Under the pieces are notes generated by a model, which had not been told where the DNA came from, searched no databases, and was given only the letters and a program-made list of their open reading frames with translations. A DNA stretch of 13,469 nucleotides from the NCBI GenBank assembly GCA_016196785.1, contig JACPXA010000062.1, positions 1 to 13,469 on the forward strand, in the 5' to 3' direction. The stretch is from Elusimicrobiota bacterium. Lineage in GTDB: Bacteria > Elusimicrobiota > Elusimicrobia > 2-01-FULL-59-12 > JACPXA01. The first letter of the stretch is position 1, and every line of letters begins with the position of its first letter. The position numbers were made by a program, and so were the translations under genes. Shown here piece by piece: positions 1 through 5,164 of the stretch.

Positions 1-57
1 GTACCACTCTTCGTTGAAGGCCGGTATGACGATCGAGATGAACGGTCTAGTGTCCAT
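1..57 (-). CDS. GT2 family glycosyltransferase, N-terminal fragment (gene continues past base 1)
   Basis: Only the first 19 codons are in the window. From the ATG at 57 they read MDTRPFISIVIPAFNEEWY, and the reading frame runs off the left edge. The hydrophobic strand followed by P-A-F-N-E-E is the hallmark start of GT-A fold, family 2 glycosyltransferases, where it forms the first beta strand and nucleotide-sugar binding loop. The start codon lies inside the last codons of the preceding ORF (stop at 49-47), an 11-base overlap that suggests translational coupling. I see no strong ribosome binding site. Sitting downstream of a membrane glycosyltransferase and a HlyD adaptor, it probably belongs to a polysaccharide locus. 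The family call rests on this short motif; acceptor and donor sugars cannot be inferred. Confidence 0.7.
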   Translation of the reverse strand, partial: MDTRPFISIVIPAFNEEWY

Positions 58-343
58 AGGACGTTTTACGGGTATTCCTAAGGCTCCACAATTTTGAGGT
101 GAAATAGACAGCCGGTATACTCAGTGAAAAACTGGCCAGGATTGGAATGGAGTAGATCCCCCAGGTCGGCGCCTTTGTAACCGCAACATAGAGACTCAAT
201 AGACCGGCCAGAATACTGGGCCAAACCTGTCTTACGACTTCCCATAGTTCCAGCGTCTCCGTGGGATCATTTTTTATAGGGACCCACGGTTTCCTCTTTT
301 TGGGGGTAAACGGCATCTGGATCGTGAAGTGTGTAGCTTTCAT
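47..343 (-). pseudogene. C-terminal remnant of an OpgH-like membrane glycosyltransferase (98-codon ORF)
   Basis: From the ATG at 343 this encodes 98 residues that align along almost their whole length with the C-terminal tail of the broken glycosyltransferase upstream (366-1825). Shared features are W-(V/I)-P-(I/M)-K, a WPS segment, A-P-(S/T)-W-G, S-x-PIL and IP-x-VY. I judge the two tails roughly 40-50% identical, so this is an old paralogue and not a fresh duplication. In OpgH/MdoH this region follows the catalytic domain and holds the last membrane segments. Here the two hydrophobic stretches (about residues 38-54 and 66-82) remain, but nothing of the catalytic domain does. The frame is open further upstream to 481, but that part overlaps the neighbour's 3' end and is not protein-like. 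It is most likely a relic of a second glycosyltransferase gene; a conserved small membrane protein is possible. Confidence 0.55.
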
Positions 344-365
344 GGTATCAGTAAGTAACGTCTCG

Positions 366-1825
366 TTAGAAAATCTGAGATTTATTTCGCCTGATAATTT
401 TGGCACTAAGATAGACTGTCGGAATTCCAAACGTGAAACTAAACAATATCGGGGTGCTGAGCAGACCCCAAGACGGGGCATACCACAAGCTTATGAATAT
501 GCCGAACAATCCACATGCCGTACTGGGCCAGAGACTTTTGACAACAAAATGCAGATCCACGGACTCGTGAGGATTTTTTTTCATTGGAATCCAAGTCAAC
601 TTTTTAAATGGCAAGAGCAAGAGATGGGCACTTGTATAGAACATATTATTTAGACCGATCACCGTGCTAAAAAGGATGTCGAATAAGATATGCCTGAGAT
701 CATGTAATTTACGACAAAATGCGAATTTATGAAGAAAAAGAATCCCCAGGATAATAAATCTGAGATACAAGCTTAATTTGACTGTACTCCCCCATACAGG
801 CAATCGGGAAATCCAAATACCGGAAATGGTCCAAAATAGAAGGATTAACTGAGAAACATACATATGGATGCCAAAGAACACATGGAAACGTATGGATAGG
901 GAAAGGCCCTTCTCAAATAGGAGCTTTATAGTTCCTATGTTGCCTCTTGCCCATCGTCTCCCCCTTTTCAGCTCCTCGATGTAATTCACCGGTGATTCTT
1001 CATATGTAATCACATCCTTGCAAAAAACAGTCTTGCCGCCGATTCTGTCTAAATATGCGGTATCCCATATGTCATGGCTTGGACGTAACTGTTCATCCAT
1101 AATTTGCAACCATTTATCCTTACTCTGCTGTAGTAAGTATGAGCATTGGTTATTTCTATACTCGTTTGAAAAACGGCAATTCTCCTGTTCTCCGGATGCT
1201 CAGCTTTTCTCAGGAGTTTTAGGACTGTGTTTATAGGGAGTAAAGAATCAGCGTCGCATGGAATAAAATACTTATAGTCGTTGGAATATTCATCGAGCCA
1301 TAATTCCATCATCTCACGTTTTCTTTTTGTCGGGTTATCGCTATGGAAGTATTGAACCCTGTGATCTCCAAATTTCTTACGCAGCCGATGAAGGACGTCC
1401 ATTTCATAACTTAAATACTTTTCTTCAGCTTCTCCAGTGACTATCCATAGATCGACGTTATCCAAATAGTTGCATCTAAACGTATATTCCATTCTCTCAT
1501 AGAGCCCACTAGATTCCTTACGAAGGAAATAAACTATCGCGGTCCTGGGGATCTCTGTTAAATATCTTTCCTTAAAGAGGGTATAGTTGATAAATAGGGC
1601 ATACGTTGTATGTAGAAGCATAAAAGCGACATTGAAAATAAGGTATCCGAAGACCAGAAGCCACGTTACATTAAAGACTCCGAGACCATGATAGCTATCC
1701 CCAATAACGATTCCTTCTAAGGAGGTAAAACCCATCGTGGCAAGGATCAACAAACATATGAATGTCTCAGGACGACGGAAGAACCCGCTTATCTGCCGCA
1801 TTAAGAGAAGTGCCTGCCTCCGCAT
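366..1825 (-). pseudogene. OpgH/MdoH-like membrane GT2 glycosyltransferase, broken by frameshift and probable deletion
   Basis: Two ORFs in different frames together make one membrane glycosyltransferase. The first part (from ATG 1825) has two membrane segments (about residues 22-41 and 53-80), then a GT-A domain opening T-A-I-V-Y-F and carrying the metal/sugar-binding D-A-D-S (191-194). The second part (to stop 366) has SHDIWD, an acidic EES segment, RRWARGN (the RRW acceptor/processivity motif), then several membrane segments. The frame changes near 1130-1145: read in the other frame, ...QQSKDKW continues into the second part. Compared with OpgH, the stretch between DADS and SHD is about 40 residues short and lacks the conserved H-N-x-x-x-R segment, so a deletion probably accompanies the frameshift. 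The start lies 4 bp after the HlyD stop, so the two were co-transcribed. A sequencing error could explain the frameshift but not the missing segment. Confidence 0.7.
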
Positions 1826-1829
1826 ATCT

Positions 1830-2945
1830 TTACTTTTCCATCAGATGTTCAAAGAGGCTTGCCCTTGAAAATACTATTTTGACCCTGGCGTTCATGCCAT
1901 ATTTGATCAGACGTGGTTCTTCAGATAATTCGATTGTGGCAATGATGCCTTTCTTTTCGTCTCCATCAGGTCTTCGCAATAATTCCTCAATTGTTCTTGA
2001 AGGAAGGCCAGAAAACTCTGCTATTTTGATAACCTTGCCTTTGTGCCATTTGCTATAGGCGTCAAATTTCACATAGGCCTCTTGCCCCACCGCCATCTTT
2101 CTGATATGTGCTTCTGGGATGGAAGCTTCGATGACGAAGCGGCTTAGATCAGCTATTTCGCAAATCTTCTCCCCTTTTTCAAAAAACATTTTGTTACTCT
2201 TATCCAAGTTATGGGTGACAATAATACCACGCATGGGAGCAACCAGCTTAGTCTGATTTATTTTGTCCTTAAGAAGTTCGACACTGGTTTCTAAATGGGT
2301 CCGATCTCGCTTGAGCATTTGGCTTTTGATTAGCGCCTCATCGTAATCATTCTGGGTTTTCTCAACTTCCATAACTGGAATAATCCCTTCTCTGCGAAGT
2401 CTTTGTTTCCTCTCCAATGTCTCCCTTAGCCGTTTAAGGGTATCACCTACGAGATCTACTTGACTGGAAACTATGCGCAATTCTTGACTTTGTTTGGAGA
2501 TGTCTAAGATTAAATCATCGTTCCGAATTTCTGCAACGATGCTGCCCTGTTCCACTTTGTCCCCCTCTTTGGAGTATAAGTTGTTCAGAAAGCCGTCAAA
2601 AGGAGCTCGCATGATCAGTCGATTAGCTGGCAGGGCCTCACCATATGTTTTCACCGTCCAGTCGAACTTGGCTAGTGCAAGCGAGATGATAACTACCCCT
2701 CCAATAAGTAGACTAGCCAAAATGTTTCGCTTGGAAGAAACGCGTGAAGTCTTCTCAGTTATACGACGATCGACGTCGATATTTTCTACGATTTCTGGCA
2801 CACCATTCCCTGGCAAGGCTTCTACCGTAAGTTGAGGGATCAGTTCCTCGAATTTCTCTTGTAGTTCTCGAAGTTTTTTCTCTCGCAACTTAATTTGTGA
2901 AAAATATTGTTCGAGCTTCTCTCTGTCGTCAGATACCTGATCCAC
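1830..2945 (-). CDS. HlyD-family membrane-fusion/periplasmic adaptor protein
   Basis: The product is a 371-residue inner-membrane-anchored periplasmic adaptor. The N-terminus (about 8-36) is a charged coiled coil, followed by a linker and one membrane segment (about 75-92). Next come the first lipoyl half (R-A-P-F-D-G-F, then E-G-D-x-V-x-x-G at 113-134), a long helical hairpin (about 145-228), the second lipoyl half (L-V-A-P-M-R-G-I, then F-E-K-G-E) and a beta-barrel region. This order is typical of HlyD/Alg44/EmrA-like adaptors. The start is GTG, with AGGAG six bases upstream and an in-frame TAG four codons before it, so the N-terminus is intact. It lacks the PilZ domain of Alg44. With the adjacent membrane glycosyltransferase it suggests export of a polysaccharide, with the adaptor bridging to an unseen outer-membrane partner. 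Codon use is AT-rich compared with genes to the right of the IS. Confidence 0.85.
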   Translation of the reverse strand: MDQVSDDREKLEQYFSQIKLREKKLRELQEKFEELIPQLTVEALPGNGVPEIVENIDVDRRITEKTSRVSSKRNILASLLIGGVVIISLALAKFDWTVKTYGEALPANRLIMRAPFDGFLNNLYSKEGDKVEQGSIVAEIRNDDLILDISKQSQELRIVSSQVDLVGDTLKRLRETLERKQRLRREGIIPVMEVEKTQNDYDEALIKSQMLKRDRTHLETSVELLKDKINQTKLVAPMRGIIVTHNLDKSNKMFFEKGEKICEIADLSRFVIEASIPEAHIRKMAVGQEAYVKFDAYSKWHKGKVIKIAEFSGLPSRTIEELLRRPDGDEKKGIIATIELSEEPRLIKYGMNARVKIVFSRASLFEHLMEK

Positions 2946-3059
2946 TTTGCTCTCCTACTGGCTTAAGAGAGAGCAGGGTTCCCTTAACGTTTCTGATCTC
3001 CGTGTGCGTTTCGCCGACCACATGAACCCAGAGCACTCTCCCAACATTTTGTTACCTGA
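2946..3059. other. Short spacer between the HlyD gene and the IS left end
   Basis: This 114-bp stretch holds the ribosome binding site of the HlyD gene. On the minus strand it also has a short open frame (about 3036-2929) reading VLWVHVVGETHTEI and further, which overlaps the first codons of the HlyD gene. It could be the 3' end of an upstream gene destroyed at the IS junction, but it is too short to identify. An in-frame TAA just inside the IS border stops it from running further upstream. No promoter is evident, so the HlyD gene may have lost its native promoter or be read from the IS. Confidence 0.3.
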
Positions 3060-3100
3060 TGACGTTCCCCCCGTTTCTAGGCCAATATGAACCGGTGTTC
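3060..3100 (+). repeat. Left terminal inverted repeat of the IS
   Basis: The outer 14 bases TGACGTTCCCCCCG match the other end perfectly, and matching continues imperfectly inward to GGTGTTC. This is the orfB-proximal end. The orfB stop codon lies just inside it. Confidence 0.85.
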
Positions 3101-3913
3101 TTTGAGGGCCAGCTTGTTTAACATTGTCGTGTGTCGTTCAGCAAACTCGCCGGGCGTAAGCCCGTCGAGAGAGCCGTGCGGCCTTGCTTCATTGTAGTCC
3201 TTCCTCCAAGCTTCAATAATCACCTGGGCTTCCGGCATCGTCAGAAACTGGTGGTCATTGAGGCAGTCGTCGCGTAACCGCCCGTTGAAACTCTCGATGT
3301 AGGCATTCTCCGTCGGCTTTCCTGGCCGGATGAAGTCCAGCCGTACGCCATTGCTGTACGCCCACGAATCCAGCGCGTTGCCGGCGAACTCGGGGCCGTT
3401 GTCTGACCGGATTCCCACCACCGGGCCGCGTGTCTCGAAGAGACGACTGAGCACCTGCACCACCCGCGCCCCGCCCAGCCCAAAGGCCGTCTCGATCGCC
3501 AGGCATTCCCTCGTGAAGTCATCTACGATCGTCAGCATCTTAATTCTGCGTCCCCTCACCAGCCAGTCAAAGACAAAGTCCATCGACCACACCTGATTTG
3601 GGCCCGTCGGCACCGGCAGCGGCACCCTCACCGCCGCTGCCTGTTTCCTGCGCCTCTTGAGCCTCAGCGACAATCGCTCCTCGGCGTAGATGCGCTCCAC
3701 CCGCTTGTGGTTGGCTCCCCAGCCTTCACGGTCGAGCAGCCGCCAGATGCGTGGCGAGCCGAAGCGCCGCCGTTGGGCCGCCAGCTCTCGGATCCTGGTC
3801 TTCAACGCCAAATCCTCCGGGCTCTCGGGCTTCGGCTCGTATTGCCACGTCGCCCGGCATAAGCTCGTCAGTCGGCAGGCCCTCCGTTGGGGCAGGCCCA
3901 AGACTTCGACCAC
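3077..3913 (-). CDS. IS3-family transposase OrfB (DDE integrase domain)
   Basis: This is the catalytic part of the IS3-family transposase, which cuts and joins IS ends. The 278 residues counted from GTG 3913 include a HTH_21-type N-terminal region (RRFGSPRIWRLL, about 49-60) and an rve integrase core. The catalytic triad is visible: D112 in W-S-M-D-F, D171 in S-D-N-G-P-E-F and E207 in Y-I-E-S-F-N, giving the DD(35)E spacing expected of the family. The GTG at 3913 is only the first start-like codon; the frame is open upstream (LVRPKARRAAAQHV) to the slippery site at the end of orfA, so the natural product is probably the OrfAB fusion made by -1 frameshifting. No stop or frameshift damages the core. 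Confidence 0.95.
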   Translation of the reverse strand: MVEVLGLPQRRACRLTSLCRATWQYEPKPESPEDLALKTRIRELAAQRRRFGSPRIWRLLDREGWGANHKRVERIYAEERLSLRLKRRRKQAAAVRVPLPVPTGPNQVWSMDFVFDWLVRGRRIKMLTIVDDFTRECLAIETAFGLGGARVVQVLSRLFETRGPVVGIRSDNGPEFAGNALDSWAYSNGVRLDFIRPGKPTENAYIESFNGRLRDDCLNDHQFLTMPEAQVIIEAWRKDYNEARPHGSLDGLTPGEFAERHTTMLNKLALKEHRFILA

Positions 3914-3945
3914 GTGCTGAGCCGCGGCACGCCTTGCCTTGGGCC

Positions 3946-4212
3946 TTACCAGTTTTTTGAGAGCAGCTCCTTGGTCGCATCGAGGTCCATGGTCAGCTCA
4001 CCGACTTTCCGCTTGAGCTTCAGGTTCTCGTCCTCGAGCGCCCGCAGCCGCTTGATGTCGGGCACCGCCATGCCCGCGAACTTCGTTCGCCACAGGTAGA
4101 ACGTCCCGTGGCTCACGCCATACTTGCGGCAGATTTCCTCAGTCTTTGCCCCGGCCGCCGATTCCTTCAGGATCGCTACGATCTGCTCTTCCGTATACCG
4201 CTTCTTTGCCAT
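3946..4212 (-). CDS. IS3-family transposase OrfA (helix-turn-helix DNA-binding subunit)
   Basis: OrfA is an 88-residue protein starting MAKKRYTEEQIVAILKE. It contains a transposase_8-type helix-turn-helix (about residues 8-45, with E-E-I-C-R-K-Y-G-V-S-H-G-T-F-Y-L-W) and a C-terminal leucine-zipper helix (about 55-85). It binds the IS ends and, fused to OrfB, forms the active transposase. The ATG at 4212 follows a GGAGG ribosome binding site by 7 bases. The 3' end reads CTC TCA AAA AAC TGG TAA, giving the slippery heptamer. The sequence is closest in style to the IS407 group (K-R-[FY]-T-E-E-Q-I start, W-x-x-K-F-G/A-G-M). Confidence 0.93.
   Translation of the reverse strand: MAKKRYTEEQIVAILKESAAGAKTEEICRKYGVSHGTFYLWRTKFAGMAVPDIKRLRALEDENLKLKRKVGELTMDLDATKELLSKNW
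3952..3958 (-). promoter_or_regulatory. Programmed -1 ribosomal frameshift site, A AAA AAC
   Basis: The heptamer A AAA AAC, read on the minus strand just before the orfA stop, is the canonical IS3-family slippery sequence. Slipping back by one base joins ...LLSKK to LVRPKARRAAAQHV in the orfB frame, which stays open into the integrase domain. Confidence 0.8.
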
Positions 4213-4246
4213 GTTCGGGCCTCCGTTGTGCGATCATAGCACCTCG

Positions 4247-4288
4247 GAACACCGATTGCCTATGGCCTGGTTTTCGGGGGGAACGTCA
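4247..4288 (-). repeat. Right terminal inverted repeat of the IS
   Basis: Read on the minus strand from 4288 it begins TGACGTTCCCCCCG and ends near CGGTGTTC, mirroring the left end. This is the orfA-proximal end, lying about 35 bp upstream of the orfA start codon. Confidence 0.85.
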
Positions 4289-4427
4289 GGGGGATGTCAG
4301 AAGTGTCGCTCAGACCATCAAGGTACCGTGGAAGCGTGGAAGATCGGGAGGGCAATGCAATCGCGTAGAGAAACACGATCGCCGTCGCATAGGCTGTCCT
4401 GGAGATCCACCTTGGACCCGCCACCAT
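4289..4427 (-). pseudogene. 5' fragment of a possible secreted/membrane protein gene cut by the IS right end
   Basis: A minus-strand ORF starts at ATG 4427 after AAGGGGGG, a good ribosome binding site 4-5 bases upstream. It reads MVAGPRWISRTAYATAIVFL and continues into ...LPRYLDGLSDTSDIP. Two arginines followed by a hydrophobic run (about residues 12-26) look like a signal peptide or membrane anchor. After 46 codons it enters the IS terminal repeat and soon stops there. No matching continuation is visible on the far side of the IS. It may be the 5' end of a gene whose remainder was lost in the rearrangement that removed the target duplication. Chance occurrence of such an ORF is possible, and no family is recognised. 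Confidence 0.35.
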
Positions 4428-4740
4428 ACACCCCCCTTTGGAGAGGTTCATCAAGCCGTCGGCGCTCAGCTCACCCACCGATGAGTGACCTACACATTGA
4501 GGATAACCATCCAACATTAAGATTGCATGGAGATCTTGTCACCAATTTGTAAATTTTTTGCTCATCGGTGAGTCCCCAAAGATCGGAACATCATCCATTG
4601 AGGGACTGACGGAAAGGGGGGAACAAACGGGGCCTTGTGTCACAATCCGTTTACAACTTCTTTAGGAAATCGTAAGAAGTGGGTGACGTCCTCCCCCAAA
4701 ACTGGAACACCGGCCGCTTCCCCACCTTCCAATCGAGGCC
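4428..4740. other. Non-coding stretch between the IS-proximal remnant and the antitoxin gene
   Basis: I see no convincing gene here. The region contains a 10-bp perfect inverted repeat, CACCGATGAG (4476-4485) and CTCATCGGTG (4561-4570), 75 bp apart. It also has a small hairpin, ACTTCTT / AAGAAGT (4656-4662 and 4674-4680), and an orphan IS-end-like sequence at 4684. A short AT-rich patch (about 4530-4560) could hold a divergent promoter, but no clear -35/-10 pair stands out. Confidence 0.5.
4684..4712 (+). repeat. Orphan end of a related IS3-family element (vestigial)
   Basis: The sequence from 4684 begins TGACGTCCTCCCCCAAAAC and continues to GGAACACCGG. It matches the end of the nearby IS (TGACGTTCCCCCCGAAAAC) at about 16 of the first 19 positions and has the TGA..CCCC..AAAAC layout of IS407-type ends. 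No transposase coding sequence or partner end lies next to it. I read it as a scar of another, related IS; a weaker look-alike (TGAGTCCCCAAAGATCGGAA) sits at 4569. Confidence 0.4.
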
Positions 4741-4769
4741 TTGCCACAAGGTCAAATTGGTGATACACT
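4741..4769 (+). promoter_or_regulatory. Probable sigma-70 promoter of the antitoxin gene
   Basis: TTGCCA (4741-4746) is separated by exactly 17 bases from TACACT (4764-4769), and TG at 4761-4762 gives an extended -10 element. It lies about 40 bp upstream of the antitoxin ATG, and the -10 falls inside the palindromic operator. Confidence 0.5.
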
Positions 4770-4778
4770 GTATCACCA
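4758..4778. promoter_or_regulatory. Palindromic operator upstream of the antitoxin gene
   Basis: The arms TGGTGATAC and GTATCACCA flank a central ACT, making a near-complete 21-bp palindrome. A further half-site, ATCACCA, follows at 4783-4789. Overlap with the predicted -10 box suggests autorepression by the antitoxin or a toxin-antitoxin complex, as is usual for type II systems. Function is inferred from position and symmetry. Confidence 0.6.
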
Positions 4779-4806
4779 TCGAATCACCATAGCGGAGGTG
4801 GCTTGT

Positions 4807-5055
4807 ATGATGAAAAGATTAACGAAGCATGGTCACAGCTTGGCTCTTGTGATCGACCGAGGCGTACTTGATCTCCTTGACATTAACGAGAAGACGCCGC
4901 TGGGTATCTCGACGGATGGCCGAGTGTTAATCGTTGCTCCTGTGAATGACTCTAAGCGCCGCAAGCAGTTTGAAGAGGCATTGGCTAAAAGTCATCAGAA
5001 GTACGGGCGGATGTACAAGCGTCTGGCCAAAGCGGATCTTGCAAAAGCCGCCTGA
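4807..5055 (+). CDS. AbrB/MazE-like antitoxin
   Basis: This is an 82-residue protein starting MMKRLTKHGHSLALVIDRGV. The N-terminal half has the swapped-hairpin AbrB/SpoVT pattern: K-H-G-H-S-L-A-L-V-I, then D-L-L-D-I, then a strand ending in R-V-L-I-V-A-P-V (about residue 45). The C-terminal half (about 50-82) is a charged helix, K-R-R-K-Q-F-E-E-A-L and onward, that in such antitoxins wraps the toxin. The ATG at 4807 is preceded by GGAGG about 8 bases upstream; an in-frame TTG at 4741 is rejected because it lies in the promoter. It is the only long plus-strand gene in the window and carries its own promoter and operator. The toxin partner immediately downstream is reduced to a stub, so the antitoxin is probably an orphan. 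Confidence 0.75.
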   Translation: MMKRLTKHGHSLALVIDRGVLDLLDINEKTPLGISTDGRVLIVAPVNDSKRRKQFEEALAKSHQKYGRMYKRLAKADLAKAA

Positions 5056-5065
5056 GAGGTCCTCG

Positions 5066-5122
5066 CGAGCTCCCAGATTTCTGGGACTTGAAGAAGTCTT
5101 GGAGATCCACACGAGCCACCTT
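5066..5122 (+). pseudogene. Doc/Fic-family toxin remnant (N-terminal stub)
   Basis: Eleven bases after the antitoxin stop, one frame reads RAPRFLGLEEVLEIHTSHL. This strongly resembles the start of death-on-curing (Doc, Fic fold) toxins, where ...FLxLEEVLxIHxxxI... leads into the body of the protein. There is no start codon at the expected place (TCG stands where ATG would be, at 5063), and the similarity ends near 5122, long before the catalytic H-P-F-x-D/N-G-N-K motif. AbrB/MazE-like antitoxins are commonly paired with Doc toxins in this order. The stub is followed within about 45 bp by the 3' end of the convergent tRNA nucleotidyltransferase gene. Identification rests on about 15 residues. 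Confidence 0.45.
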
Positions 5123-5162
5123 CTTTCGCCAAAGCGCTGTGAGGTGATTCATGGGTGGCTCG
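5112..5162 (-). terminator. Inverted repeat at the 3' end of the transporter-cca operon
   Basis: CGAGCCACC (minus strand from 5162) and its perfect complement (5112-5120) can pair as a 9-bp stem starting 2 bases after the tRNA nucleotidyltransferase stop. The 33-base loop contains a small CTTT-GGCG-AAAG hairpin. No T-run follows, so this is not a classical intrinsic terminator. It lies between convergent genes and could act on either transcript as a 3' end or stabiliser. Confidence 0.3.
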
Positions 5163-5164
5163 CC

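Larger units (their letters stand above)
3060..4288 (-). mobile_element. IS3-family (IS407-group) insertion sequence, 1229 bp, complete
   Basis: The element is bounded by terminal inverted repeats. The left end starts TGACGTTCCCCCCG at 3060, and the reverse complement of the right end, finishing at 4288, starts with the same 14 bases; weaker matching continues to about 41 bp (..GGCC..CGGTGTTC). Inside are orfA and orfB on the minus strand, filling the element, with an A AAA AAC slippery heptamer at 3958-3952 for a -1 fusion transposase. All parts look intact, so it may be active. IS407-group elements usually make a 4-bp target duplication, but the flanks are CTGA on the left and GGGG on the right, so none is present. 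That points to recombination or an adjacent deletion after insertion. Confidence 0.92.

Noticed and set aside
261..653. 130-codon plus-strand frame in the left block
   Set aside because: Antisense to the glycosyltransferase tail regions, whose paralogous similarity to each other shows the minus strand is the coding strand.
4124..4552. 142-codon plus-strand frame running from orfA out of the IS
   Set aside because: Begins antisense to orfA and continues into non-coding DNA; composition is not protein-like and it crosses the IS border.
4471..4570. Pair of 10-bp inverted repeats as ends of a small mobile element
   Set aside because: The 75-bp interior carries no feature, there is no flanking duplication, and a single 10-bp match at this spacing may be chance.
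4741..4806. Upstream TTG start adding 22 residues to the antitoxin
   Set aside because: That stretch contains the -35/-10 pair and the palindromic operator, and the ATG at 4807 has a good GGAGG site.
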